Shown here piece by piece: positions 24,175 through 32,879 of a stretch of 53,618 nt of DNA. The first letter of the stretch is position 1. Each line of letters begins with the position of its first letter. The translations under genes were made by a program, and so were the position numbers. A model generated the notes under the pieces. It made no database searches and was not told the origin of the DNA. It was given only the letters and a program-made list of their open reading frames with translations. The DNA comes from JAKFDI01 sp044508835 (lineage in GTDB: Bacteria; Pseudomonadota; Gammaproteobacteria; Burkholderiales; Burkholderiaceae_C): NCBI GenBank assembly GCA_044508835.1, contig JBIQHD010000033.1, positions 1 to 53,618 on the forward strand, in the 5' to 3' direction.

Positions 24175-25832
24175 GGCGACACCTTGCGCTTGATGGCCTG
24201 GGCCAGCGGCCGCGGCAGGCTGGCGAGCGAATCGAGGATGTGCGGCAGCAGCCGCAGTTTGAGGCCCGCGAAGGCATTGGGCACCATGGCCTCGATGAGG
24301 TGCGGCCCCGGCGTGCGCAGCGCGTGGGCGAGCGCCTCGACCATTTCCTCGGTGGTGGTGGCGCGCACCGAGGGCACGCCCATGCTGCTGCCCAGCTTCA
24401 CGAAATCCAGCCCGGGGTTGGCGAGATCGAGCTGCGAGCGCGCCTTGGCGCCGGCCGCGCCGCGGGCGCTCGCGCCCACGCGCTGCAGCTCCACGTTGAG
24501 GATGGCGTAGGACTGGTTGTTCATGATGACTGTCGTGACGTTGAGCTGCTCGCGCGCCATCGTCCATAACGCCTGCAGGGTGTACATGGCCGAGCCGTCG
24601 CCCACCAGCGCCAGCACCGGCCGGTCGGGGCAGGCGATGGCCGCGCCCACCGCGTTGGGCAGGCCCTGGCCGATGGCGCCGCCGGTGAGCGTGAGGACGT
24701 CGTGCCGCGGCGCGCCGCGGGTGAAGTGCGGAAGCATCACGCCCGAGGTCTGCGCCTCGTCCACGACGATGGCGCCCTCGGGCAGCAGGTGGCCCACGGC
24801 CTTGCACACCTTCTCGGCGGTGAACTTGCCCGTGGGCCGCGCCGGGCGCAGGGCCGGCTGCAGCGCCGGCTCGGCCGCCTCGGCGCCGAGCCGCTCGGCC
24901 AGGCGCCGCAGGCCGCCCGGCGCGTCCTGCGCCGGGGTGGCCAGCGCGTGCACCCGGCAGCCTTCGGGCACCAGGTCGCTGGCCTTGCCGGGGTAGGCGA
25001 AGAAGGACACGGGCGGCTTGGCGTCGACCAGCACCAGGTGCTTCAGGCCGTGCAGCTGCACCGAGGCCAGCTCGGCCAGGTAGGCCAGGCGCTCGACGTG
25101 CGGCAGGCCCGCGCCGCGCTCGATGCGCGTGGGAAAGACCTCCGCGAACAGCTTCACCCCCGTCTTCGCGGCGATGCGCGCGGCCGCCAGCAGGCCGGGC
25201 TCGCGCAGGGCGCGGGCGCCCAGCAGCAGCGCCGCCTTCTCGCCCGATCGCAGCGCCTGGGCGATGGCGTCGAGGGTGGCGTCGTCGGCCAGGGGCGGCG
25301 GCGCGGCCGGCGGCAGCGCGGCGGGCACGCCGCCCTCGCCCCAGGACACGTCGGCCGGCAGGATGAGCGTGGCCACGTTGCCCGGCGCCGTCGTCGCCGC
25401 GGCCACGGCCTCGGCCGCGTCGCGGCACAGCGCCTCGGTGGAAGCGCAGGTGCGCACCCAGGTCGACACGTTGCGCGCCACGGTCTCGATGTCGGACTGC
25501 AGCTGCGCGTCGTACGGCACGTGGTAGGTGGCGTGGTCGCCCACGATGTTGACCACCGGCACGCGGCCCTTGCGCGCGTTGTGCAGGTTGGCCAGGCCAT
25601 TGCCCAGGCCGCAGCCCAGGTGCAGCAGCGTGGCCGCGGGCTTGCCGGCCATGCGGGCGTAGCCGTCGGCCGCGCCGGTGGCCACGCCCTCGAACAGCGC
25701 CAGCACGGCGCGCATGCGCGGCTCGCCGTCCAATGCGGCCACGAAGTGCATCTCCGACGTGCCGGGGTTGCTGAAGCACACGGTCACCCCGGCGTCGGCC
25801 AGGGTCTTCATCAGGGCTTGGGCGCCGTTCAT
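24171..25832 (-). CDS. Thiamine-diphosphate-dependent 2-oxoacid decarboxylase/acetolactate-synthase-like protein
   Basis: A 553-residue TPP enzyme. Glu48 in LALFEGVATGAADGYARM is the cofactor-activating glutamate. The central domain lies at about 195-320. The C-terminal cofactor motif GDGSAMYTLQALWTMA..MNN is complete (GDG to NN). Standard labels would be acetolactate synthase, but N-terminal FSNPGTSEMHF and gene order between a 2-hydroxyacid oxidase and an aldehyde dehydrogenase suggest a benzoylformate-decarboxylase-like (MdlC-like) role. No regulatory ALS subunit is present, which fits a catabolic enzyme. It overlaps the dehydrogenase gene by 4 bp. Substrate unproven. Confidence 0.85.
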   Translation of the reverse strand: MNGAQALMKTLADAGVTVCFSNPGTSEMHFVAALDGEPRMRAVLALFEGVATGAADGYARMAGKPAATLLHLGCGLGNGLANLHNARKGRVPVVNIVGDHATYHVPYDAQLQSDIETVARNVSTWVRTCASTEALCRDAAEAVAAATTAPGNVATLILPADVSWGEGGVPAALPPAAPPPLADDATLDAIAQALRSGEKAALLLGARALREPGLLAAARIAAKTGVKLFAEVFPTRIERGAGLPHVERLAYLAELASVQLHGLKHLVLVDAKPPVSFFAYPGKASDLVPEGCRVHALATPAQDAPGGLRRLAERLGAEAAEPALQPALRPARPTGKFTAEKVCKAVGHLLPEGAIVVDEAQTSGVMLPHFTRGAPRHDVLTLTGGAIGQGLPNAVGAAIACPDRPVLALVGDGSAMYTLQALWTMAREQLNVTTVIMNNQSYAILNVELQRVGASARGAAGAKARSQLDLANPGLDFVKLGSSMGVPSVRATTTEEMVEALAHALRTPGPHLIEAMVPNAFAGLKLRLLPHILDSLASLPRPLAQAIKRKVSP

Positions 25833-25853
25833 GGGGTCTCCTTTGTCTGGGAA

Positions 25854-27011
25854 TCAGGAAGCGGGGGCATCGAGGTGCGCCGCGCGGATGTCGGCCACGC
25901 GGGTCACACCGACCAACGTCATCGCCAGGCGCAGCTCCTGCTGCCAGCGTTGCAGCAGCTCGGCCAGGCCCGGCTCGCCGGCCGCGGCCAGGGCCCAGAC
26001 CCAGGGGCGGCCGACGAGCACGCCCCGGGCGCCCAGCGCCAGCGCGCGGAACACGTCCACGCCGCTGCGGATACCGCCGTCGACCAGCACTTCGGCCTGC
26101 GCCGCGACCGCCTGCACGATGGCGGGCAGCTTCGAGGCGGTGGAGGCCGCGCCGTCGAGCTGGCGCCCGCCATGGTTGGAGACGATCAGCCCCTGCGCGC
26201 CGGCGCGCACGGCGGCGCGGGCATCGTCGGCGTCCAGGATGCCCTTGAGCAGCAGGGTGCCGGGCCACTGCCCGCGCAGCCGGTCGATGTCGGCCCAGGT
26301 GACCGAGGGGTCGAACTGCGCCTCCACCCAGGCCTTGAAGGCGTCCATGTCGCGGGCCTGGGGCACCTGGTCGGTGAGGCTGCCGAACACGTGAGGCTTG
26401 CCGCGCAGGCCCACGTCCCACAGCCAGCCGGGGTGGCCCAGCAGGTCGATCACCCGGCCCAGCCGCGCGCGCGCCGTGCCCGCGGACAGCCCGTTGCGCG
26501 TGTCGCGGTGGCGCATGCCCGGCAGCGGAAGGTCCACGGTGAAGACGAGCGTGCGGCAGCCGGCGTCCCAGGCGCGTCGCAGCACGGCCTGGACGATGCC
26601 CCGGTCGCGCAGCATGTAGAGCTGGAACCAGGGCGGCGTGGCCACGACGCGCCCGATCTCCTCCGGCGGGCAGATGCCCACGGTGGACAGGGTGAAGGGC
26701 ACGCCCGCCGCCTCGGCCGCGCGCGCGGCCTGCACCTCGCCCCGCCGGGCCGTCATGCCCGCCAGGCCCACGGGGGCGAGCGCCAGCGGCATGGCGCAGG
26801 CCTGGCCGGCCAGGGTGGCACACGTGTCCACGCCGTCGACGTCGACCAGCACCCGCTGGCGCAGCGTCACCTTCGCCCAGTCGGCTTCGTTGGCGCGCAG
26901 GGTCTGCTCGTCGGTGGCGCCGCCGTCCACGTAGTCGAAGAGGAAGCGCGGCAGCCTCGCCCGGGCAAGGCGCCGGTAGTCCGCGGCGGTGGCCGGCAGC
27001 TGCAATGGCAT
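25854..27011 (-). CDS. FMN-dependent 2-hydroxyacid oxidase/dehydrogenase (mandelate/lactate dehydrogenase-like)
   Basis: A 385-residue member of the FMN-dependent 2-hydroxyacid dehydrogenase family (LldD, MdlB, glycolate oxidase). RLPRFLFDYVDGGATDEQT opens the barrel. The active-site block SNHGGRQLDGAASTASKL contains the catalytic histidine and adjacent arginine (about residues 278-283), and VLVDGGIRSGVDVFRALALGA is the phosphate-binding end. It converts a 2-hydroxyacid to a 2-oxoacid. The next genes encode a 2-oxoacid decarboxylase and an aldehyde dehydrogenase, so the three together match the mandelate-to-benzoate logic. A membrane-binding loop cannot be judged by eye. Whether mandelate is the natural substrate is unknown. 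Confidence 0.88.
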   Translation of the reverse strand: MPLQLPATAADYRRLARARLPRFLFDYVDGGATDEQTLRANEADWAKVTLRQRVLVDVDGVDTCATLAGQACAMPLALAPVGLAGMTARRGEVQAARAAEAAGVPFTLSTVGICPPEEIGRVVATPPWFQLYMLRDRGIVQAVLRRAWDAGCRTLVFTVDLPLPGMRHRDTRNGLSAGTARARLGRVIDLLGHPGWLWDVGLRGKPHVFGSLTDQVPQARDMDAFKAWVEAQFDPSVTWADIDRLRGQWPGTLLLKGILDADDARAAVRAGAQGLIVSNHGGRQLDGAASTASKLPAIVQAVAAQAEVLVDGGIRSGVDVFRALALGARGVLVGRPWVWALAAAGEPGLAELLQRWQQELRLAMTLVGVTRVADIRAAHLDAPAS

Positions 27012-27034
27012 CGTGCGTGCGCCTCGTCCCGGCC

Positions 27035-28648
27035 TCAGCCGCCCGCCGCGATGGATCGCGCCGCCGCCTGCGCCGTCAGGATGCAGCCGGGCAGGAAGGT
27101 GCCTTCCAGCGAGCGCTTGCCGCTGGCGCCGCCGCCGCCGAAGCCGGCCGCCTCGCCCACGCAGTACAGGCCGGGCACCGCCTCGCCATCGGCCGTCAGC
27201 ACGCGGCTTTGCAGGTCGGTCTGCAGGCCGCCCAGGCTCTTGCGCGTGATGAGCTGCGTCTGCACCGCGATGTAGGGCCCGGCGCCCTTCTTCTGCAGCG
27301 GCGCGGGCTTGCAGGTGCGCATGCGGTCGGGGCCCCACTGGCGCGCGTGCAGGATGCGGCGGACCTGGTCGTCGTTGGCCAGCGCCAGGCCCTTGGCGAA
27401 TTGGGCGTCGAAGGCGTCGGCCGTGGCCTGCAGCACGGCGGGGTCGACGTCGCCGGTGCCGGCTAGGGCGTTCATCTTCGCCGCCAGGCCCGCCAGGCTG
27501 TCGTCGACCAGGAAGTGCGGGCTCTCGCGCTGCATCTGCCGCACCAGGCGGTGGTTGCCGCGCAGCGTCTCGAGCAGGAAGCGCAGGAACTGCCGGTCGC
27601 GCACCCGCGGGTTGTGCTCGGCGCCGGAGATGGCGAACTCCTTCGCCGCGATGCGCCAGTTCATGAGTTGCCAGGTCCAGGGCCTGGGCAGCGCCGCCAC
27701 GCGCTGGCACAGCTCGTGGGTGTCGAAGCCGGTGACCAGCGGCTCGGGGCCGAGGCGCCGCCCCCGGTGGTCCAGCCACAGTGCCGACTTGCACGGAATG
27801 AGCGACAGCCCGTGGCCGGGAAAGTGCGGCTGCGGGTGCGGGATGCCGGCGGCGTAGTTCCACATCTCGCCGGCGTGGGTGATGCACGCGCCGAGCTCGC
27901 CGGCCGCCAGCTGGTGCAGCCGTCCGTCGGCAAAGGGATGGGCGCCGTTGAGCATGCGCGCCGGGCGCGGCCGCTCGGGCGGCCAGTGGGCGAGCGCCTG
28001 CTCGGTCGAGCCGTTGATGCCGCCCATGGCCAGCACCACTACAGGTGCCTCGATGCGCACCTGCGCGCCGCCGGCTTCCTGCACCACCTGCACGCCGGCG
28101 ATGCGTCCGCCGCTGCGCTCGACGGCGCTGACGCGGTGGCCGCTCAGCACCGTCAGGCGCCCGCCGCGATCGGCCGCCTGCATGGCCGCGATCAGGCGCC
28201 GCGTCAGCTCGCGCGAGGTGCCCCAGACGATGTGGTAGCGCGGCACGCTGTTGCCGTCGCCGAAGCGCCCGCGCTCCACCCAGTTCACGGCCGGGAAGAA
28301 CCTGATGCCCTGCGCCACCAGCCAATCGTGGACCTGCGCGCGCGAATGCTGCACGTAGTGCTCCGCCCAGCGGCGCGGCCAGGCGTCGGCCTCGCCCAGC
28401 TCGCCGAAGCGCAGCCAGTCGGCCAGGGCCCGCTCGGGCGAGTCGGGGATCTTCATGCGCCGCTGCAGCGGCGTGTCCACCAGCGCCATGCCGCCGAAGG
28501 CCCACAGCGCCAGGCCGCCCAGGCGTTCGGGCGTGTCGCGGTCGACCACCGTCACGTGCTGGCCGGCGCGCAGGCACTCCAGGGCGGTCACGATGCCGGC
28601 CAGGCCGCCGCCGGCGACCAGCACGTCGGTGCGAAGGGCGTGCGCCAT
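27035..28648 (-). CDS. FAD-dependent oxidoreductase, fumarate-reductase/ketosteroid-dehydrogenase-like
   Basis: A 537-residue flavoprotein. The N-terminal dinucleotide motif is VLVAGGGLAGIVTALECLRAG (about 9-29); the substrate cap lies in the middle; VVVLAMGGINGS is the second FAD contact, and VPGLYCVGEAAGFGGGGASGKRSLEGTFL near the C-terminus is the conserved FAD-binding end of the flavocytochrome c/3-ketosteroid dehydrogenase superfamily. It likely oxidises an alicyclic or unsaturated acid (inference). It heads a gene run of four on the minus strand (this gene, hydroxyacid oxidase, decarboxylase, aldehyde dehydrogenase) and is divergent from the AraC regulator across 84 bp. Confidence 0.83.
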   Translation of the reverse strand: MAHALRTDVLVAGGGLAGIVTALECLRAGQHVTVVDRDTPERLGGLALWAFGGMALVDTPLQRRMKIPDSPERALADWLRFGELGEADAWPRRWAEHYVQHSRAQVHDWLVAQGIRFFPAVNWVERGRFGDGNSVPRYHIVWGTSRELTRRLIAAMQAADRGGRLTVLSGHRVSAVERSGGRIAGVQVVQEAGGAQVRIEAPVVVLAMGGINGSTEQALAHWPPERPRPARMLNGAHPFADGRLHQLAAGELGACITHAGEMWNYAAGIPHPQPHFPGHGLSLIPCKSALWLDHRGRRLGPEPLVTGFDTHELCQRVAALPRPWTWQLMNWRIAAKEFAISGAEHNPRVRDRQFLRFLLETLRGNHRLVRQMQRESPHFLVDDSLAGLAAKMNALAGTGDVDPAVLQATADAFDAQFAKGLALANDDQVRRILHARQWGPDRMRTCKPAPLQKKGAGPYIAVQTQLITRKSLGGLQTDLQSRVLTADGEAVPGLYCVGEAAGFGGGGASGKRSLEGTFLPGCILTAQAAARSIAAGG

Positions 28649-28732
28649 CCTGATCTGTCTCCGCGTCGTTGTTCGATGGGCCCGAGCTTAGGGACGTAGG
28701 ATGCGGTGACATTGACCTGAAAGGACAGTCGA

Positions 28733-29893
28733 TTGACTTGGGAGGTCACCGTTTCCATCAGTTGGGTCCAGACTGTGCTGGCGCAAGCGCGCCGCCAGGG
28801 CGTGACCGATGCCGCGCTGATGGCCGCCGCCGGCCTGCCGGCCGCCGCGCTCGCGCTGGATCGCTGGCCCATCGACGACGTGACCCGCATCTGGCGCGCC
28901 GCGACCCGGCTGACGCAGGACGCCGGCTTCGGGCTGAAGGCCGGCTCGTTCGTCGGGCCGGCGAGCCTGAACGTGGTGGGCTTCATCGTCCAGTCGGCGG
29001 CCACGCTGCGCCAGGCCATCGCCGCCATCCAGAAGTACCAGCGCCTCGTCTCCGACGGCGTGCGCCTGCAGTTGCTCGCCGTCGGCGACGCGAGCTGGCT
29101 GATCTACCACCCGCGCCAGGGCGACCTGGCCTTCAGCGCCCAGCAGGTCGAGGCGGTGCTGGCGGCGGTGGCGAGCTCGGCGCAATGGATCACGCAGCAG
29201 CCCAGCCCGCCGCGGCGGGTGCGGTTCAGCCACCCGCCCCAGGGGCCGCTGCAGGGCTACCGGCAGGTCTTCGGCTGCCCCGTCGAGTTCGACCAGGCCT
29301 TCAGCGGCCTGCTGCTCGACAACGCCGCGCTCGACCGGCCGGCGCCTCAGGCCAACCCGGACCTGGCGCGCGTGCACGAGTCCTTCGCCGCGGCGCAGCT
29401 CGAGCGGCTGGCGCCGGGCCGCCGGCTGGACCAGGCGGTGCAGGCCTGGATCACCCGCCGCCTCGGGCGGCTGCCGCTGCCCACCCGCGACGAGGCGGCC
29501 CGGTCGCAGGGCCTGAGCCCGCGCACGCTCGCGCGCCGGCTGCAGGCGCTGCACACCAGCTATGCCGACCTGCTGGACTGCGCGCGCCGCGACCTGGCGC
29601 TGGAGCAGGCCGCGACGACGGGCAAGCCGTTCAAGGACATCGCCGCGGAACTCGGCTTCGCGGAGCTCAGCCCCTTCTACCGGGCCTTCGCCCGCTGGAG
29701 CGGCGTGACGCCCGGGGAGTGGCGCCGGCGGTCGTCGCCGCCAGCCCGCCGGGCGCAGCCGCGCCTCACAGCACCGCGCACGCCGGCCCCATCGCCAGCG
29801 GCGCCCCGGTCATCGCCTGCAGTTCCTCGAACGACAGGCCCGCCACCATCGCCCGCACCGTCAGCCCGCCCGCACCCTTCGCGACGTCGATGA
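28733..29893 (+). CDS. AraC family transcriptional regulator
   Basis: A 386-residue regulator. The N-terminal arabinose-binding-like domain (about 15-195) is of the kind found in the OruR/ArgR-type AraC family. The C-terminal helix-turn-helix pair (about 240-335) includes LGLSPRTLARRLQAL-like and AAELGFAELSPFYRAFARWSG segments. The start is a TTG at 28733 with AAGGA 7 bases upstream; no other start fits. After the DNA-binding domain there is an unusual tail of about 50 residues, rich in Pro, Ser and Arg, that runs antisense through the CoA-transferase B gene, a 128-bp overlap. It is divergent from the flavoprotein/hydroxyacid gene set and is its probable activator. Confidence 0.85.
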   Translation: MTWEVTVSISWVQTVLAQARRQGVTDAALMAAAGLPAAALALDRWPIDDVTRIWRAATRLTQDAGFGLKAGSFVGPASLNVVGFIVQSAATLRQAIAAIQKYQRLVSDGVRLQLLAVGDASWLIYHPRQGDLAFSAQQVEAVLAAVASSAQWITQQPSPPRRVRFSHPPQGPLQGYRQVFGCPVEFDQAFSGLLLDNAALDRPAPQANPDLARVHESFAAAQLERLAPGRRLDQAVQAWITRRLGRLPLPTRDEAARSQGLSPRTLARRLQALHTSYADLLDCARRDLALEQAATTGKPFKDIAAELGFAELSPFYRAFARWSGVTPGEWRRRSSPPARRAQPRLTAPRTPAPSPAAPRSSPAVPRTTGPPPSPAPSARPHPSRRR

Positions 29894-30437
29894 TCGCCAG
29901 GTCGGTGTAGATGCGGTCCACCACCGCCGCGCCAGTGAGCGGGCAGCTGCAGTCGCGCACGATCTTCGGCGCGCCGTGCTTGTCGACGTGCTCCATCGTC
30001 ACGTAGATCGCCCGCGCGCCCACCACCAGATCCATTGCGCCGCCCACGGCGGGGATCGCGCCCGGCGCGCCGGTGTCCCAGTTGGCGAGGTCGCCGCGCT
30101 GCGAGACCTGGAAGGCGCCCAGCACGGTGAGGTCGATGTGCCCGCCGCGCATCATCATGAACGACACCACGTGGTCGGTGATCGACGAGCCGGGGATCAG
30201 CACCACCGGCTCCTTGCTCGCGTTGATGAGGCTCACGTCGAGCGGCGCGTCCGCATCGCCCGGGCCCATGCCGACGATGCCGTTCTCGCTGTGCAGGATC
30301 ACCTCGCGATCGGCCGGCAGATGCCGGGCGATCAAGGTCGGGATGCCGATGCCGAGGTTGACGTAGGCGCCGTCGGGGATGTCCTGCGTCACACGCTGCG
30401 CAATCTGCGCGCGGCCGAGCCGCCGCCATTCGCTCAT
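29766..30437 (-). CDS. pcaJ: CoA transferase subunit B (3-oxoadipate type)
   Basis: A 223-residue beta subunit of a succinyl-CoA:3-ketoacid/3-oxoadipate CoA transferase. The catalytic Glu51 is in HSENGIVGMGPG, where the thioester forms. NLGIGIPTLIA near 27-37 and the downstream GGHIDLTVLGAFQVS match PcaJ. It lies directly after subunit A with a 2-bp gap and probably activates 3-oxoadipate or a related 3-oxoacid using succinyl-CoA. The 3' end overlaps the long tail of the convergent AraC gene. The related ScoB/AtoA subunits are the alternative names; the IclR neighbour favours a PcaR/PcaU-like context. Confidence 0.85.
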   Translation of the reverse strand: MSEWRRLGRAQIAQRVTQDIPDGAYVNLGIGIPTLIARHLPADREVILHSENGIVGMGPGDADAPLDVSLINASKEPVVLIPGSSITDHVVSFMMMRGGHIDLTVLGAFQVSQRGDLANWDTGAPGAIPAVGGAMDLVVGARAIYVTMEHVDKHGAPKIVRDCSCPLTGAAVVDRIYTDLAIIDVAKGAGGLTVRAMVAGLSFEELQAMTGAPLAMGPACAVL

Positions 30438-30439
30438 AA

Positions 30440-31120
30440 CTACCCCTTCACCGCGACCACGCGCTGCACGAAGATGCCCGGCGTGTGCACCTGCACCGGA
30501 TCGAAGGCGCCAAGCGGCACGATCTCGTCGACCTGCACCACCGCCGTCTTGGCGGCCATGCACATCACCGGGCCGAAGTTGCGCTCGGCGTTGCGGTACA
30601 TGAGGTTGCCCCAGCGGTCGGCGCGCTGCGCCTTCACGAAGGCGAAGTCGCCGGGCAGCGGCGCCTCCAGCACGTAGCCCACGCCGTCGATCACGCGCGT
30701 TTCCTTGCCGGCCGCCAGCGGCGTGCCGTAGGCGGTGGGCGTGAAGAACGGGCCGATGCCCGCCCCGGCCGCGCGCATGCGCTCGGCCATCGTGCCCTGC
30801 GGCACGCATTCGAGCTCGATCTTCCCGGCGCGGAACCACTCGGCGAACACCGCCGCGGTCGGCTGCGCCGGATTGGCCGAGCGCGCATACGAGGAGATCA
30901 TCTTGCGCACGCGCCCCGCGCCGATGAGCTCGCTCAGGCCCAGCGGCCCGTTGCCGCCGTTGTTGTTGACGACGACCAGCTCGCGCGCGCCCTGGTCGAG
31001 CAGCGCGCGCAGCAGTTCGGTCGGCACGCCCGAGACGCCGAAGCCGCCGATCAGCAGCGTGTCGCCGTCCTTCACGCCGCGCACCGCCTCCTGGACCGAG
31101 GCGCAGGTCTTGTCGAGCAT
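30440..31120 (-). CDS. pcaI: CoA transferase subunit A (3-oxoadipate type)
   Basis: A 226-residue alpha subunit. IGGFGVSGVPTELLRALL (about 24-41), VVNNNGGNGPLGLSELI, and the GTLAERIRAAGAGIG-type segment here reading GTMAERMRAAGAGIGPFFTPTAYGTPLA match PcaI; the ending TPGIFVQRVVAV is nearly invariant in that family. It pairs with the downstream B subunit (2-bp gap), and lies 31 bp after the IclR stop on the same strand. The set is thus part of the operon that starts at the aldehyde dehydrogenase (34337) and is inferred to be under the IclR protein. Confidence 0.87.
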   Translation of the reverse strand: MLDKTCASVQEAVRGVKDGDTLLIGGFGVSGVPTELLRALLDQGARELVVVNNNGGNGPLGLSELIGAGRVRKMISSYARSANPAQPTAAVFAEWFRAGKIELECVPQGTMAERMRAAGAGIGPFFTPTAYGTPLAAGKETRVIDGVGYVLEAPLPGDFAFVKAQRADRWGNLMYRNAERNFGPVMCMAAKTAVVQVDEIVPLGAFDPVQVHTPGIFVQRVVAVKG

Positions 31121-31151
31121 GGGGGTGCGGTCTCCTTCGGGTGATGCCGCC

Positions 31152-31958
31152 CTAGGCGGTCTTTCGGCGCGGCGCCGGCGCCGGCGGCGACGCCTTGGCC
31201 GGCCACTGCCCGCCGAGCCCGGTGGTCGCCGTTTCGGCCGCGCTCAGCAGCAGGCCGTTCATGCGCTGCACCGCGAGTTCGGAGAAGCGCTCCAGCGGCC
31301 CGGAGAGCGACAGCGCGCCCAGCAGGATGCCCGCCGGCCCGAACACCGGCGCCGCCACCGCGCCGCACAGCGGGTCGCGCTCGCCGAAGGAGTTGAAGAG
31401 CAGCACGTCGCAGGCGCCCTGCCCCTCGGCATAGGCCTTGAGCACCTTGCCGGCCGCGCCGCGGTGCAGCGGCAGCACCTCGCCGGCGCGCACGCGGTCG
31501 AGCGTGGAGTGGTTGGAATCGATACGGAACAGGCACAGCCGCGTGTCGGGCCCGTGCTGCACGTGGAACGACGGGCTCTCGGTGCCGTGGCTCACCAGCC
31601 ATTCGAGCACCGGCTGGATCGCCTCACGCAGCCCGTGCGTCTGGTCGAACGCACGGCCGAAGAGAAACGCCAGCGGCCCGAGCGCATAGCGCTTGTCGCT
31701 GCGCTGCACGACCAGCCCGCTGCGCAGCAGCGAGGCCAGCAGCCGCAGCAGCGTGCTCTTGTACATGCCCGTCACGCGCGCCAGGTCGGCCAGCGTGAGC
31801 GGCCCCTCGGCCTGGGCGAGCGAGGTCGCGATGCACAGCGCGCGGTCGACGGCGGCCACGCCGTCGCCGGGGGTGAAGCTCGCATCGGGGGTGGTCTTGG
31901 GCATGGGGGCAGCGGCGGCGCGAACCGCCGGGGCAAGAGGGAGGGAGGCGATGGTCAC
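31152..31958 (-). CDS. IclR family transcriptional regulator
   Basis: A 268-residue regulator; a start at 31904 would give 250 residues and remove the unconserved first 18. The winged helix lies at about 35-95 (GPLTLADLARVTGMYKSTLLRLLASL), and the effector domain at about 110-250 (SPSFHVQHGPDTRLCLFRIDS, GAAGKVLKAYAEG). The end is a short basic tail. It sits between a hydroxyisobutyrate-type dehydrogenase gene, which its upstream end overlaps by 4 bp, and the CoA transferase genes. I assign to it the 25-bp operators at 15998, 34354, 34506 and 50781. This would make it the master regulator of four operons, and it autoregulates. The ligand is probably a ring-cleavage or acyl intermediate. Confidence 0.88.
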   Translation of the reverse strand: MTIASLPLAPAVRAAAAPMPKTTPDASFTPGDGVAAVDRALCIATSLAQAEGPLTLADLARVTGMYKSTLLRLLASLLRSGLVVQRSDKRYALGPLAFLFGRAFDQTHGLREAIQPVLEWLVSHGTESPSFHVQHGPDTRLCLFRIDSNHSTLDRVRAGEVLPLHRGAAGKVLKAYAEGQGACDVLLFNSFGERDPLCGAVAAPVFGPAGILLGALSLSGPLERFSELAVQRMNGLLLSAAETATTGLGGQWPAKASPPAPAPRRKTA

Positions 31959-32833
31959 CCCCCGATCCGCCGGCTGATGACCGGGTGGTATTGTTCCCCA
32001 TCACCCGCCGCGATGGCCTCGGTGAACCACCCGTCCACCACCCGCGCGCCGCGCGCGTCGACCCCGGTTTCCTGCGCTAGGCGCAGCGCGTAGAGCAGGT
32101 CCTTGCGCGCGTACTCGACCGAGAAGGCGCGCTCGGGAAACTGCCCCGGCAGCACCGCCTTCATGCCGTGGTTGCGCAGCGCGAAGCTATCGGCCGAGCC
32201 CTTGGAGAGCGTGTCGAAGAGCAGCGCCGCGTCCACGCCCGCGCGCTCGCCGATGGCCTTGGCTTCCGAGATCGCCACCACGGTCTCGAACAGCACCATG
32301 TTGTTGAGGATCTTCACCACCTGCCCGCAACCCACCGGCCCGCACAGCGTGATGTCGCTGGCGAAGGTGGCGATCAGCGGGCGCAGGCGCTCGAACAGCG
32401 CCGGCTCGGCGCCCACCATCACCGACAGCGTGCCGGCCTCGGCCGCCGCGCGCGTGCGCGCCACCGGCGCGTCGACGAACGCGGCGCCGCGCTGCCTGAA
32501 CTGCGCCGCGAGCGCGCGCGTGATGTCCACCGGCGAGGTGCTGAGGTCGACGACCACCTGCCCCGGCGCGACGCACGCCAGCAGCCCGCCGGCGGCGTGG
32601 GCCAGGTCGCGCACCACCTCGCCGGAAGGCAGCGAGAGGAACACCACCTCGCTGCCGGCGAACACGCCGGCCACGCCCGATGCCGCGCGCACGCCCTGCG
32701 CGGCGAGGCGTTCGAGCGGGGCCGGGTCGCGGTCGAGCGCCGCCACGGCCGCGCCGCTTTTTTGCAGCAGGTTGCGGCACATGGGCTCGCCCATCACGCC
32801 CAGACCGATGAAGCCGACTTGCTTGAATGACAC
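31955..32833 (-). CDS. NAD(P)-dependent 3-hydroxyisobutyrate-dehydrogenase-like oxidoreductase
   Basis: A 292-residue beta-hydroxyacid dehydrogenase. The Rossmann motif is GFIGLGVMGEPM (about 7-18), the substrate-binding region DAPVAR (121-126) corresponds to the usual DAPVSGG, and the catalytic lysine Lys174 lies in GCGQVVKILNN. A GTG start at 32833 is chosen because AGGAG lies 7 bases upstream and the N-terminus then begins at the first beta strand. Its stop overlaps the IclR start by 4 bp. The family oxidises 3-hydroxyacids such as 3-hydroxyisobutyrate or tartronate semialdehyde; beside an aldehyde dehydrogenase it suggests alcohol-to-acid conversion of a branched intermediate. Confidence 0.87.
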   Translation of the reverse strand: MSFKQVGFIGLGVMGEPMCRNLLQKSGAAVAALDRDPAPLERLAAQGVRAASGVAGVFAGSEVVFLSLPSGEVVRDLAHAAGGLLACVAPGQVVVDLSTSPVDITRALAAQFRQRGAAFVDAPVARTRAAAEAGTLSVMVGAEPALFERLRPLIATFASDITLCGPVGCGQVVKILNNMVLFETVVAISEAKAIGERAGVDAALLFDTLSKGSADSFALRNHGMKAVLPGQFPERAFSVEYARKDLLYALRLAQETGVDARGARVVDGWFTEAIAAGDGEQYHPVISRRIGG

Positions 32834-32879
32834 GGGCGCTCCTGCGCTGTGAGGGTGGATGAAGCGGACGGCGGCGGCC

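Noticed and set aside
24171..25832. Biosynthetic acetolactate synthase
   Set aside because: No regulatory subunit gene is present, and the gene is overlapped with an aldehyde dehydrogenase and preceded by a hydroxyacid oxidase. A catabolic decarboxylase fits better, though the reaction is unproven.
22714..26823. A single very long open frame of about 1,370 codons on the minus strand covering several genes
   Set aside because: Only its downstream part (22714-24174) codes for a recognisable protein. The rest is a shadow frame, favoured by the high GC content, through the decarboxylase and hydroxyacid oxidase genes.
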